This document shows positions 1 to 12,740 of a DNA stretch of 64,000 nucleotides, in pieces (the first letter of the stretch is position 1; every line of letters begins with the position of its first letter). The stretch is taken from assembly GCA_008973525.1 (NCBI GenBank), contig WACJ01000523.1, forward strand, positions 186,001 to 250,000. The letters are read 5' to 3'. The notes beneath the pieces are model-generated. The model had not been told where the DNA came from. It saw nothing but the letters and a program-made list of their open reading frames with translations, and made no database searches. The stretch comes from Stenopsyche tienmushanensis (taxonomy: Eukaryota; Arthropoda; Insecta; Trichoptera; Stenopsychidae). The translations under genes and the position numbers were made by a program.

Positions 1-788
1 GAAGAACCCCGAGGCGACTCTCTCGAACCGTTTGCCGTGCTCCGGCGGGATCGCGTACCACGTTTTCGGTTCGCCGAAGTGCAGATAGTTAATCGAGTAG
101 AGATCCATGTCCTCCGTGTGCCAAGCGAACGTCGTCTTCCACATTCCGAAGTAGAGATAGGCCGTGTTGACGCCGTCGATCTCTATGCCGTAGTCCTCGT
201 TGACGTAGTCGAGGATCGTCCCCAGGCGGTTGATGTTCCACTCGTCGACGTCCGGGTCCGTTATGCTTCCGCTGACGTCGGCTCCGTAGATGGGCGCAAC
301 ATACGTGATGTTCTTCCAATACTTCCTCTCGAGGTCGTCCCAGTCCGAGTGGCGGGGAGTGCAATACTTGACCGAGTTCGCCATGGCGGAGAACTGCTTC
401 ACGGTCATCGGCTTCTTCTGGATGTTGATCTGCTGAAAGAGACCCTGCTTGCCGGTCACGACTTGGCAGATCGGCGACGGGATCGTCACGTCCAAGTCGT
501 CGAGGCCGTATCCGGACTTTCGGGGCACCCATTCCTTCGGCGGGATCACTTTGGCGATTCCCGCTTTGTGCGCTCCTAAACAGACAGAGGGAGAGCGTCA
601 GAGCGGCGGGGCGAGACCGAGACGGTCGGGGAGAGACGGACGGCTGCCATACCTTGCGACTCCATGTGCTGGACGAACTTGTTGAAGTCTCTGAATTCCT
701 CCCAGGTCGGAGTGAACGTCTGGATTTTGACCGCGCCTCCGGCGGTCCCGGCCGCGGGATCGACGTCGTCGGGGGCGTCTCGGGGCAT
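1..788 (-). CDS. Kdm4: KDM4-type JmjC histone lysine demethylase, 5' part (partial)
   Basis: Two coding exons are in view: 788-653 (start ATG at 788-786) and 575-1, joined by a GT-AG intron of 77 bases; the gene continues past base 1. The 237 residues visible begin with a short acidic leader, then a JmjN domain (around residues 20-62, with PTWEEF and IPPKEW), a linker, and the start of the JmjC domain. The WHTED segment supplies the first His and the Glu of the Fe(II) triad (about residues 198 and 200), and LHFGEPK the usual Lys that binds 2-oxoglutarate; the last His lies outside the window. By family, the enzyme removes methyl groups from H3K9me3/me2 and H3K36me3 in the nucleus, using Fe(II), 2-oxoglutarate and oxygen. 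KDM4 is clear; A, B or C subtype cannot be told from this part because PHD and Tudor domains, if any, would be off the edge. It is head to head with exportin-7. Confidence 0.93.
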
Positions 789-2121
789 CTCGCCGACTCA
801 AACCTGAAAGCGCAGAGGAACGATCGGACCGGTCCGACTCTTCGCGTCGCCCCGTCGTCTCGCACGACGGGGAGACGCTCGTGACGTTCGTCGCGATCGC
901 GATACAACACTCGATTCGGAGACGCGACGAGACGGAACGGTGCCGAACGACGGACCTGCGGGAGGGCGAAGGTCGAGGCGAGGGCGCGCCGGAAGGCGCG
1001 AGGGGCTGCGCCCCTAGACCGCAGGTGCGCGGACGTCACGTACGCCAGGAGACGTCGCGGAGCTTCGCACGCGTCGGGCTCCCCCACCACCGGGACTGCG
1101 CCGACGCGGAGCCTCCGATCGGACGGCGAATACGCGTACGAAGCTTCTTACGGATTTCGTCGAGCGACGCGCGCACGGACGAACGGTCGTTCCTTCGCCC
1201 GTCGGCCTCTTTGTTTTCGGACACCGCTTATTGTCTTTCATGGGCGGTTGCAATTCAACTCTCGATGTGTAATCGGATACCCTCTCAATTACCGCTTACG
1301 CTGATAATCTGCTTGAATGCTTGCTTAATACTGTTCGTTTTTAACATATTTTTTATTGTGATCGTCGATAAAACGAATTTGAAACAAACATATACATATA
1401 TGTATATAATTTATAACGAATATATACTTCATGATAAAAAAATATTTCTAACCGACCGAAGATCAGCGTCAAATAACTAAGAAGCGATTTGGGTCTCACT
1501 TTTGCTTTTAATGACAGTAAATGCTTAATATATTTTCATCGAAGATTTTATCTTTATCTTTTATATCTTCAATGGCATATGCGAATAATTTATTGTTCGT
1601 TTTTTTTAATTTGATTTGAACGTGTGTGTTTGACGAAGTAAATTTGGAGTTTTTCCGAAAAATTTCAAATTTGAAATATTTTTTTAAAATGAGCTCTATG
1701 TACTTTATTTTTTAAAAATCATATATTACAAGAGCGACAGCTACATTTTTGAAAATCATCAGTAAAATATTTTTTCCCAAAGTCTGAAATTTATTACAGG
1801 TCACGAAAGGCAGCGACGCATTTCAAAAGAAAGATCTTGCAGCCTTGAAAGTTTTATTCTTCTTGGTTTCTTGATCGAAGTGCATCATAATATGTATTAT
1901 TAGTATAAGGATAAAGATGTAATCGTATGATGGTAAAAATACTAAGTGATGTCCTTTTACTGTGAATAATTTTATGAAATAATCTGTTGCCGCAGAGAAA
2001 TAGTGAAATAAATAAATAGAAAAACGGGCGTCGGAAACGGCGGCGTCGATTTTAGGTTGGCAGGTCCGACTGTCAGTGCGGTTCCGTGCGCGGCCGTCGC
2101 CGCTGCCGGGACAACAACACC
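789..2121. promoter_or_regulatory. Shared upstream region between Kdm4 and exportin-7
   Basis: This 1.33 kb lies between the divergent start codons of Kdm4 (788, minus) and exportin-7 (2122, plus). It is GC- and CpG-rich next to each gene (about 789-1250 and about 2030-2121) and AT-rich between (about 1260-1990). I see no convincing TATA box. The layout fits two CpG-type promoters, or one bidirectional unit, but transcription starts cannot be read from sequence. No other gene was seen here; open frames in the CpG-rich parts are compositional. Confidence 0.6.
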
Positions 2122-5100
2122 ATGGCCGAGGAGCGGGTGAGGGCCTCTCCCTCTCTCCTCTCCTCTCGCTCGGCGCCCACGCCCGACCTCGCTCTCACGT
2201 CTCTCTCTTCTCTTTCAGGAAGTGCGCCAGATCGAACTGCTCTGCAAGCAACTCTACGAAGCCCAAGATGCGACTCTCCGGCAGGAAGCGGAGAAGGCTC
2301 TCGTCGGCTTTCAGGTCTCCTCTCGCACGAGGGACGGAGCGCCCTCCCGAATTGCTCGGAGAGTCGAATCCTGACGAGTCTCTTACTTTTTCAGGAATCC
2401 AACAGCGAAACCCTGGGACGATGTCAGGCTCTGCTCGACAGGACGGAATCCAGCTACGCTCAACTTTTGGCCGCGACGGCGCTGTCGCGACTCGTCTCCA
2501 AGTGATTGAAAGAACATTATATCTCGACCGCCTTTCGTACGATCCGCGAGATCACCCGCCAGCCGAGACGACCTCTCCGCGCGGGCGGGAGGTCCTCTCG
2601 GCGATCGGTCATATCATTTTGGCGCCTTCCGACGGCGAAAGACATACCTGTTTGAATGCAATCTTTTTACTTGCATGTTTTCTGTCACCGTCTCAATAGA
2701 GCGATCGAAACGAACGTCCCCGCGACTCCTCCTCGTTCTCTGATGACTTATATATTTTTTTTATTAGATCGACTAGAATCCTATCGACGCAGCAAAAGAT
2801 CGACATGAGAAACTACGTCCTCAACTACTTGGCTACGAGACCGAAACTGTCTGTGTTTGTCGTGCAGGTAATTTCCGTCTCGCTGCGTTTTGATAGATTT
2901 GCTTTGTGATGCGCCTGTCAAAAAGGGCACTCAAGGGTTTCTTCATGGAATCTTTTATATTTTCAGTCATTGGTCTCCCTGTTCGCCAAGATAACCAAAT
3001 CAGGATGGTTTGAAACGATAAAGGATGAATTCGTATTCAGCAACTTTATGGTGGACATTACGAAATTCTTACAGGTATTTGTGAACGCTGACGACTTTTG
3101 CTCTGCCAGTTTCCGTTTCAAATCTGATCCTATCCGACTGTCGTAGGGTCCGGTCGAACACTGCACGATAGGGGTTCAGTTGGCGTCGCAGCTGACCTGC
3201 GAGATGAATCAAGTTCCGGACGCAGAGGAGATTCTGTTCTTCAGCAAGCACAGAAAGATGGCAATGTCGTTCAGGTGCGTCTAGAGACTGACCTCTCTCG
3301 GGGGAGTTCCGAGACGAAGTTCGAGCCTCACGGTCTCGATGTCTGTTTCAGGGACTGCCATCTGTTCGAGCTCTTCACGCTGGCTTGCTCCCTCCTCGGC
3401 TCCGCCGGGACGGAGGCTCTCGATCTGGCTGAGGGGAGTCGGCGCACTCTTCTCGCGCAGCTCCTCAGATTGGCGCTCAACTGTCTGACGTTCGACTTCA
3501 TGGGGACGAGCAGCGAAGATTCGGAAGAGTTGTACACGGTGGAGGTGACCTTTGAAAGATTATCTGCTCTGAGATGAGACATCGCTTGGCGTATCTGAAA
3601 CGCTTCCCCTCTGTTCCCAGATTCCGTCCAGTTGGCGATTGGCATTTTTGGATGCTGCCACGCCGAAACTGTTCTTCGAACTCTATCATGCTCTGCCTCC
3701 GCCGCTGTCGGCGCTCTCTCTGGCCTGTCTCGTGCAAGTCGCGTCCGTGCGCCGCTCGCTGTTTAGCAATTCGGAGAGAATCCAAGTCTTGACAAATCTA
3801 CTCAACGGAGTCAAGAACATTTTAGAAAATCCGCAAGTAAGTAAAATTTGCTTTTCGTAAGTAAAAAACTTTTCAGAGTGCATATATATTTTTTACAAAT
3901 GTTACTGTGATGAGTTTGAGTATTGAATAACAAGTATGAATTATAATAAGTTCTTTTTATTAAATTTGGATTGTTGCGAGTAATTTTACACTATCTTATG
4001 TTACTATCTAATTGAAATGATTGCTATTGGATGTTTACCCTTTTGGTCTGGAGGGTAAATTTTCAGAAATAAAAGCTTGGACATTTAAATGCTCAAATAT
4101 CTTGCAATGTGGTTAGATGAATATTTTAATCAGACTGATAAAATCATGAATTTTATTCTTAGTCATGTGTCGAGGAAGTCATATTCTTGCAGTGGGCTGT
4201 TATGATGTACTTAATAAACTGTTTTATTTTAATTTTTATTATGTTTAATAATAGAAGTATGCTGATCTGCGACTATATTTAACTATGTTCAAATAATATA
4301 ATGATATTTGTGAAATTAATACTGAATAAACCTGTGAGGTAGCTGAAGCAGTACTTGTATTAAACGCTGTCACATTATGTACCCATAGGATGACACATCA
4401 ATAGAATCGCAAAGTGGACGAGCTATGTGATTCTATCTCTAAATGAAGTGGAGCCGTGTTTTGAGAAATCAATTTTTAAGATATGGAGGAGTACTGTGTT
4501 TAATATGTGTCAATCATTTTACGTAACTAATTATTACCATAGGTATCTGATAATTTTTTAGATACTTCATGAAGTTTTTTGTCGATCACTAAATTGATAA
4601 ATATTTTTTTGGCAATTTAAATTATTTACCAAAAAAAATTTTCAATGTAATCATTTTTACTTTGGAGGATTGTTTATTAACCCCTAAACGAGTACTATTC
4701 CAGGGCCTGGGCTCCCCTCTCCACTTTTCAGATAGAGCACTCGTGTACATTGAGCTTGGAGACAGATGTAGCGCAGTTCGGGAGATAGAGATGGAGAGCT
4801 TCCCCGTATACATCACACAATTGTATAGATTGTTAGCCCAAATTTATTGACTATTAATGATTTCGATTTCAAGTGTGTTATTTGTTTATGCAAAGAAATT
4901 ACCGAATATTTTGTGCTATGGACAGTGTTTGTTTATTTAATTGCCCAATTATCATTTCCTTCTAAAGGAGGAGCAAATGAATTAATTTTTTGTGCATTGT
5001 TTATGTAAAGAAATGATGTGATCTTGTGTGCTATCAAATGTTTATTTACAATTGACCCTGCCTCAAATTGAGGATTGTCTTACGCTGATAGGAGCTGACA

Positions 5101-8100
5101 GAAAGTAATCGGTGTAAAGCGATTATGGCATCAACGACTTCATCGATCTTAAATTTGCTTACTCCTCAAAAGGCTAATTATTAAATTGTTTTCATATCTG
5201 TTTTTTTAGGGGTTATCAGATCCTGGCAACTATCATGAATTTTGCAGAATCTTAGCAAGACTCAAATCCAATTATCAACTCGGAGAATTGGTCACAGTTG
5301 ATATTTATCCACAAACTATTCAACTTATTGCAAAATTTACTGTTCAAAGTTTGCAGGTACTAAAGCATATACTCTCAGTTGAGATCAAAAATTAAATTTG
5401 TCTTTATGGATCCCATATATATATATAATGTTGAATTACAGATGTGGCAGTTTGCACCTAATTCTGTACATTATTTACTTTCAATGTGGCATAGTATGGC
5501 AGCTTCAGTACCTTATGTGAAAACTAACGAACCGCATTTATTAGAAACGTACGCTCCAGAAGTTATAAACACTTATATAACATCGCGCCTCGATTCCGTT
5601 GCAGTTATCATTCGGTAAAATGATACTTTACTTTATTTAAATAATGATATATCACTTGAATGAACTTTTAAGTATGTAAAACTGTCTTTTAAGGGACGGA
5701 TTGGAAGATCCGCTCGATGATACAGGGATGGTGAGTCAACAGCTTGAAAATATATCGGCAATAGCACGTTGCGATTATGGCAAAAGTTGTACATTGGTAG
5801 TTGCACTATTGGATGCTGCTGCTTCTGGCTATCAAGAATTACCTCCGACTTGTCATGATTCTCAGAGATTAATTTATCAAGGTATTTTTATGTATATTAT
5901 TTGTCAATATTGATTGTTCTTTAATGATTTAAAATAATCCTGAATTTCATTAATAATTTGTAGGCCAGCTGACATGGCTCGTGTATATCATTGGAGCATT
6001 GATAGGTGGCCGCATGCCTTATAATATAAGTTATGAACACGAATCGATGGACAGTGAACTAGTTTGTAGGGTTTTACAGCTTATGAATCTCACAGATTCA
6101 CGCTTGACTACAGTATGTTAAGTTTAATTAAATATCTTTATCCATAATCGATGCATCTCAATTAATATTATTTATATTGTCTATTAGCAACAAGGTGGCT
6201 GTGAAAAACTCGAATTAGCTATGATGTCATTCCTAGAGCAATTTCGAAAAAATTTCATGAATCAAATGGATCAGTTGGAAAAAAATTCTGAATTGTATCC
6301 TCGACTCAGTAAAACTTTAGGAATTACCAGTGAATCTATGTTGCTTAGTGTATTCATTAGAAAAATGTAAGTCAAATACTTCTACAAAAAAATAATTGAA
6401 CCAACGTCAGTAGTCTGTGAGACTAATGATCAGCGTCTTTGTTATTTTAATAAATTTTATTTTCCTGATTTAGTATAACAAACCTAAAATATTGGGCAGG
6501 ATCTGAGGCCATTACAAATAAAACCCTGTCATTATTGAGTGACCTTAGCGTGGGTTATTCCTGTGTCAGAAAATTGGTTAAATTGGATGAGGTTCAATTT
6601 ATGCTAACGCATCATACTGTATGTATTATTTTATGATTACTTTTTTATTAATACACGTATAATTGAATCCTGAATATAATTTATTTGCAATTATAGCATA
6701 TGGCTGTTATTGCAAGTTGCTACTATGATTTTAATTAGAATTTTTGGAGATTTATTGTTAGATTTTTAATTTTTTGTGATCTTTTAGTCTGAACATTTTC
6801 CTCTTTTGGGATGTGGAGCAAGCGTAGTCGAAATGAAATGCAGAAGTATGTTATACACTGCATTAGGACGATTTCTTATGGTAGATCTTGGTGAAGATGA
6901 AGATCGTTTTCACACTTTCATGATGCCATTAACTGGTATTTGACTCAATCATAATAAACATTTTCTGCTTTATTAGTATTTAATATTAGTTTATTCAATG
7001 CGTTATCGATTTTAGCCGCTTTTGAGAGTATATCGGGTATTTTAAATCCATCGGAGGCAGCACTTTTTAACTCTGAGGAGGCGAAGAAAGTTTTAATTGG
7101 ACTAGCGAGAGATCTTCGCGGAATCGCTTTTGCATTTAATACTAGAACAACTTATATGATGCTTTTTGATTGGATGTAAGTTTTATTCTAGCTTTATTTA
7201 TATATTGGGTGTGTAAATAAGTTCCTGCCCTTTCAGCATCAGATGTCAGTATAACAATTGTGTGCATATAGCTTAAGAATCTGCAACCGAAGCATATAGA
7301 ATCCTTGTGGAGACCTAAGATGATCATGCCCTACCGAAAAAAACATACAGATGTTGGTTTAATCGCTCCAAAAATAATGATTTTGATGAAAATGCAGTGG
7401 TGCTCTTTAAAAGTTTGAGGACAAAGAATTGCAAAATCATTAAGAGCTGATTAAACAACAGTTTCGAAATGTCTGACAGCATTGGGAATGATACAAGATG
7501 AAAGATCTTTGATGTCTTATGGCTTGAAGCTGAGGGATGTGTGAACCTGTAGATAGTGGAAATGAAGATGGCGGGAACTTATTCACACACCCGATACAAT
7601 AAAATATTGCGTCTAATACTTGAATTTGACTATTTGTGTATTTCTCATTATAAAAACTTATCATTTTCAGATATCCGACCTATTTAAAAATTTTAGTGAG
7701 AGGCTTAGAAGTGTGGTATTCTCAACCTGCTGTGTCTACTCCAGTGCTTAAACTTGCAGCAGAATTAGTGCAAAATAGAAGTCAAAGATTACAATTTGAT
7801 GTATCATCTCCGAATGGTATATTATTATTCAAAGAAGCCAGCAACATTATATGTGCATATGGTGTGTTTCATTGACAAAATTCAATTTTTTAATAATGCT
7901 TAAATTGCTTCCCTTTGTTTTGTAATATCCTTTTTATTTATAGGTAGTAGAATTCTTAATCTAGAAGTCACAAAAGATTTAATATATCCAATGAAGCTTA
8001 AGGGAATATCTATATGTTTTTCAATGCTCAAAGCGGCCCTTATTGGAAATTATGTGAACTTTGGAGTTTTTAGGTAAACATTTTCCACCGTTTCAATATT

Positions 8101-9523
8101 ATTGTTAAATATTAATAGTTTTTTTACACGCTGTGATTTTATTTTCTCAGGTTATACGGGGATGATTCTTTAGATAATGTTCTCAATATGTTTGTGAAGC
8201 TTTTACTTAGTATACCGCAAACTGATTTACTAGTAAGTTTTGAATGTCTTTGAATTCAAATCGTTTTCAGTTTATTAAAATTAAATTGACACGTTCTTCT
8301 TTTTTTTTAGGATTATCCAAAATTATCCCAAACATATTATGTGTTATTGGAGAGATTAACACTTGATCATATGACATTTTTAGCTTCTTTAGAACCAGCT
8401 GCCTTCTTGTATATTTTAGCAACTATATCTGATGGACTATCTGCTCTAGGTTTGTATTTCAATTCATTATGAACCCTGATTTTCTACTTATCTATTATAA
8501 GTAGAAAATCCGACATTTTCGACTGGACAATATATTAGTAAATTTACTTAATGTTTTCATCTTCAGAATGTTATGCAATGTTTTTTTTATTATGGCTTAA
8601 TCCTATTTTTTTTTTATATTCTTCAGATACCATGGTATGCACAGGGTGCTGTACAACTTTAGACCACATAGTGACCTATTTATTTAAACAATTAACTCAA
8701 AAATGTAAGTATTGTATATTTTTAATTAGCTTAACTCACTGCATTTCTTCGTTTGCTTCATCAACTCACTCCTTAACCACAGATCACGCAGTGAGTAAGC
8801 CTGTGTCACTAATTATGCATACTTATTGAAAGCGTTCCGAGTCTGTAGTCTGTGAGACTAATGATTAATGATCTATGTTTAAATACTCATAAAACTACGA
8901 TATGAAAGCCTATTTATCATTTTAGCTAGTGCTTTTCCTGGAAAAAATCAATTGGGTCGACCACAAACAGCTCCCGAGCATAATCCCATGTTTTTAGAAG
9001 TTATGCAAAGGAGACCGGAAATATTACAACAATTATTAACTACTGTAGGTTGATTCGATTTTATATCTATCTTATTTACCAGGCGGATGATTTATGTATG
9101 CATTTTTACTAATTTTATTACAGATATTAAATGTCATAATGTTTGAAGAATGTCGAAATCAATGGTCTATGTCGAGGCCACTTCTCGGACTTATTTTACT
9201 GAACGAGGAACATTTTAGGCGTTTGCGTGCAAGTGTTATTGCGGCGCAGCCTCGGGAGCAACAACCGGCAATGGATCAATGTTTTACTAATTTAATGGAT
9301 GCTGTAGAGAGGAACCTCCTTACAAAAAATAAAGATAAGTATGTAGCAACATGATCGGCCGATATGAATCCTTTTTATAAATGCGTCTATTTAAATAAAA
9401 TGTTTTCTCATTTCTTTCAGATTTACTCATAATCTGTCAATGTTTAGAAAAGAAATAAATGAATCGCTCCACAAACCAAACAATGCGACTTCGTCTTCCG
9501 TTACGGACATGATGACATCATAA
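2122..9523 (+). CDS. Xpo7: Exportin-7 (RanBP16), complete, 24 exons
   Basis: Exons: 2122-2136, 2219-2314, 2395-2501, 2768-2867, 2967-3074, 3147-3274, 3352-3544, 3621-3836, 5210-5356, 5442-5614, 5694-5881, 5964-6112, 6188-6366, 6474-6618, 6788-6935, 7016-7175, 7671-7861, 7944-8073, 8151-8232, 8311-8449, 8627-8704, 8926-9044, 9124-9338, 9421-9523 (stop TAA). All introns are GT-AG and the exons total 3309 bases, in frame, giving 1102 residues (human about 1087). Family signatures run colinear from start to end: [20 protein letters not shown] in the importin-beta N-terminal region, [90 protein letters not shown], ending in DMMTS. By family it is a HEAT-repeat karyopherin that carries cargo through the nuclear pore in a Ran-GTP-dependent way. 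Start chosen because ATG sits in a good context (ACACCATGG) and the adjacent exon begins with the conserved N-terminus. Introns 13, 16 and 21 carry transposon pieces. Identity is essentially certain. Confidence 0.97.
3837..5209. other. Exportin-7 intron 8: AT-rich, short dispersed repeat in tandem
   Basis: The largest intron of exportin-7 (1373 bases). No exon or RNA gene seen. Two loosely related copies of a dispersed motif occur in tandem at about 4886-4960 and 4998-5050 (GTTTATGYAAAGAAATKA followed by a TTGTG(TG)CTAT block); a third copy lies near 19908 far outside the gene, so it is a repeat and not part of the transcript's function. The stretch 4662-4850 is open on the plus strand but has no recognisable protein signature. 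Confidence 0.5.
7203..7596 (+). mobile_element. Short mariner-type element in exportin-7 intron 16
   Basis: Inverted ends: TTGGGTGTGTAAATAAGTTC on the left, and on the right the reverse complement of nearly the same (TCGGGTGTGTGAATAAGTTC), flanked by TA. The interior (about 7278-7385) aligns with the helix-turn-helix part of the transposase in the larger copy at 14395-15543 (the frame shared there reads TCRHWFKRF). Most of the transposase is missing, so this is an internally deleted, immobile copy. It lies wholly in the intron 7176-7670 and makes up most of it. Confidence 0.75.
8773..8882 (+). repeat. piggyBac-like MITE copy (family A) in exportin-7 intron 21
   Basis: Begins TTAACCACAGATCAC and ends with GTCTGTGAGACTAATGATTA, a short spacer, then TTTAA. 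The right half matches the fuller copy at 23322-23518, with TTAA at both ends as piggyBac-type insertions leave. A smaller piece of the same right end (TAGTCTGTGAGACTAATGAT) is in intron 13 at about 6411-6430. No coding capacity. Confidence 0.6.
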
Positions 9524-10004
9524 CCATCGGAAATTCGGTGCAGAAGCATGAATTGTGGAGACAAACTTTCAATGTCACTCGTTCAAACTGCAATAAGACA
9601 GTGTTGATTCATACTGAAAATAATCATGAAACTTCTCTGTGAAATGATTGCTTATACAATATTGATTGCTATTTTAAAGACTGCAATAATTGTTCGGAAA
9701 ATTGATTTAATAAAAAAATGCCTTAATTGGAGACTTATAATTTTATTATTCAGTTTTGTGCTTTTTCATCAGCTAATAAAGTTAGGTAGAGTAATTAAAA
9801 CTAAGACAAAAATATGAATCTTATATGATTTTTATTTTCCGGCTCAAAATGGTATATTTTTTGATAAAACCAGTGTTGTAAACTGTGATAGTCGTATGTT
9901 TTCCTAGACCTGCCAATAATGTGTATTAGTAGAACTGTATTTTAGACAATGTATCATTTTTAATACTTTACTCTCGCAAATATATTTTGATGTGTGTCAA
10001 TAAA
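9524..10004 (+). terminator. Exportin-7 3' UTR with polyadenylation signal
   Basis: After the stop codon at 9521-9523 the sequence is AT-rich with no long coding frame of known type. A canonical AATAAA lies at 9999-10004, followed by a T-rich stretch from about 10008; it is the best candidate for the end of the transcript. Earlier A/T-rich hexamers exist, so a shorter 3' UTR is possible. Confidence 0.5.
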
Positions 10005-10592
10005 GCCTATTTTATACGTCGCATGAAAATGGCAATAGGTGGCAGAAAATGTTTTCCTTATATCTATTTGCGGTTATAATTTTAACTTCGTCTTGTTTTT
10101 TAATAAACGAATAAAATTGTATTTTTATTATATTAAATAATTAGCTCGGGGCTATCAAAACAGAATACAATAAAGTCATAACAAATTGGGTCTGAAAATT
10201 TTAAGGTTATGTTGAAGTGTGGAATAATAAATACATATATATAAGACACGTCACCAGATTAATTATTGGCGAATATTTGAAAAAATTTTTTAGTTATAAA
10301 TCAAGATTTTTTTAATTGCAGTTATTTTTTTCAATATACTAGATTGTGCGTGTTCGTTTTCTTTGTTTTCGTTATGTTCATCTTTTTTTCAAAATTTTTT
10401 TTGTGTCTTGATATTTTTACAATTATTCTATTATTTGCAGAGGATTTTCACTCTATTATTTTATTGTATAATATTTTCAAAAACAAATTTACTTTTGGAT
10501 CATTTTATTCGATAAATCATATACAATGAGTTGATTTTGATCTCTTAAAATGCATTTTTTAATTTGTATTTTTATTAAACCTAATATTTCAT

Positions 10593-10756
10593 GTTACAGT
10601 CAAACCCAAATTTAGTTAGAACGCGTTTTTACTAGTTTTACTACTAGTTTTAACTGAAAATAATTTTTACCTAGCAGTAAATTCTAATATAAACAAAGGC
10701 ATCAAGTATAAACTAGTAAAAACGCATTTTAACTAAATACAGATTTCAACTGTAAC
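10593..10756. repeat. Palindromic MITE, family B (short copy)
   Basis: Starts GTTACAGTCAAA and ends TTTCAACTGTAAC, the inverted complement; just inside both ends are TTAGTTAGAACGCGTTTTTA and its mirror. No open frame of note. Related, longer copies lie at 26955-27347, 45280-45689 and 56877-57310, which shows that it is a mobile family and not a local hairpin. Confidence 0.75.
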
Positions 10757-10851
10757 ATTTATATTATTATGAATTATTTCCGCCACAACAAAAAAGCATG
10801 ATTTTTCTACCATCGTATGTCCATGAAATGTTCTTTTAATAAAATATTGCT

Positions 10852-10932
10852 TTTAACCTTTTAACTGCCAATGACGCACCGGCGCGTCGAATTTGTATGC
10901 GCTGATGAGTCATTGGCAGTTAAAAGGTTAAA
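10852..10932. repeat. Perfect 24-bp inverted repeat with GC-rich centre
   Basis: Left arm 10852-10875 (begins TTTAACCTTTTAACTGCC) and right arm 10909-10932 are exact reverse complements, with a 33-base GC-rich centre containing GCGCGTCG. Both ends show TTAACC/GGTTAA, compatible with a small piggyBac-type MITE at a TTAA target. A partial match to the left arm (TTTAACCTCTTAACTGCCAG) is at about 35695-35714. Confidence 0.7.
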
Positions 10933-11894
10933 CAACTAAACAAATAGATAATTTATCTGCCATCGGCGAGTCAAATAGATATTTTTCAAACACCTAATAA
11001 TGTTTTTATATATTTTCTTTTTAATGAAATATGATACAATTTTAAGAATCGTCAAAGATCATTTGCACGTAAATTTTCTATTGATTTAGTGTCAGTGGGA
11101 TTGTATGTAATTGCATTTATTTATTTTAAGCAAAGTATCTGCTCTGCGTGTACATAATTTGTTTGAAACTAAATGTTAAACATCCATACTCAGCGTCCAA
11201 ACACAACCAGCAATTGTTTTTTAGAATGGTGACTACGCGTCGAAAGATAGTTCATAATGAACTGCTAAAAAGGATAATTTGAATGGTATCCTAATAATAT
11301 CCCACCAAGAAGTTTTGTAATGTAGGTAGTAGAGGGTAGAGTAGTCAAATCTTGATATATTTTTTTCAATTTTAAAATACGAATATATAAATCATTGAGA
11401 GTCAATTAACCATTTAATGCAAATATTGTATCACACATGATTTTTTTTTTAATTTGTTCAGAAAACATTTTTTATCACAAAATTTTTCAATAAAAGAAAA
11501 TTTATACAAAATTATTTTTTATTTTTTAGGCTTAAATACACATTTGATATTTGACCATTTGTTTTATTTAATCAATGATGTAAATTATTAAAAACTAAAA
11601 CCATCTTATTCTTTTATAAAAAACACTAAATTAATGGGGAGAGTATAAAACTTGTGTTATCAATGTGGCTTTATGTACAAAAATTAATAGTTTAATTACA
11701 AAATTATGTATTATTAAAAATTGCTCATTTTGATTTTTGTAAAAAGCTACGAAAGTTGAGAAGAAACTATTTGTTTTTTTTTTAAATATTTTTTCATAAA
11801 TCCATCAAATCAAATAAAAGTGGACTGAATGATGTGAGTTCTAGTGCTAAAGAAAAACCTTATATATGTAAAAATGAATGTTTGTGGTGCGTTT

Positions 11895-12110
11895 GTCCCG
11901 TATACATTCCTATACCATTCATCCGATTGCGATGAATCTTTGGCGAGTTATTGTGTGTATACTCATAAAGGTTTTTGAATCAGTACACGCATTGTTTGTG
12001 TACGCAGCTTTCTTTGCGAGACGTTTGTGCATATTGGTTTGGTGAAATGAAACGGGGCCATGATGCGGGGATGCGTGCAATACGGCAGTTGAGCTCCACT
12101 CATGAGAGAA
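11895..12110 (+). repeat. Dispersed repeat, family C (copy 1)
   Basis: Shares a block of about 100 bases with 55955-56095 and with the reverse strand of 61190-61375. The best conserved part is CCGATTGCGATGAA followed by a TTTGG-GAGTTATTG block and TTTTTGAATCA. No transposase seen. The class is unknown; a Helitron or other non-autonomous element is possible but unproven. Confidence 0.6.
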
Positions 12111-12659
12111 AAACAATCTATTGCTTGATCAAATTTTATAGTGCTTATTTGATTTTAATATACACCGCTGTTATAGTTGATTTTTTTTTATATTCAGTTA
12201 AAAAGTTTTATAAACACTACATTTTTTCTAATTTATGATCACATTTTGATTCATACAAATTGGCAGGAATCTTTAAATTTTTTGAACTCAAACAATATCC
12301 AACATTGGCGTATACCGGTTAAAAAAGATAATACAGTTCTATCTTATATATTTTTTGAATAAAGGGGATTTTTGTATAAAAAACCTAAATTTTCCAGAAG
12401 CAACGAACTAAAGACTTCCCTGACCGACTACTCTACCCTTTTTCACTTTTGTGCAAAATTAAAAACACTTTTAGATGTGGTTTGGAAAGTTTTGTGCTTA
12501 AAATATCGTTATATAATAAAATGCAGTTTAAAAAAAACTAATTTTTTCAAAAAGTATCTACATTATCCAAAATTATCTGGATTTAACGAGACATAAAATC
12601 CATTGTTTTTTTTTAGCGAATTGATTCTTTAACATCAAATCTGATTATAAATTTAAAAG

Positions 12660-12740
12660 ACCACTAATTATTAATCTCACAGACTCTGAACACATTTGAT
12701 ATGTATGCACATTCCCGAATCTTCTCTGCTCGTTAACTTT
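12660..12740 (-). repeat. Diverged fragment of piggyBac-like family A, inverted
   Basis: Reads CACTAATTATTAATCTCACA on the plus strand, which is the reverse complement of the right end of family A (compare 23480-23518), with substitutions and a short deletion after it. Ends are not definable. Confidence 0.4.

Noticed and set aside
89..1090. Minus-strand frame of 333 codons over the Kdm4 exons
   Set aside because: It is a shadow of the Kdm4 frame; the true exons in another frame match KDM4 and have proper splice sites.
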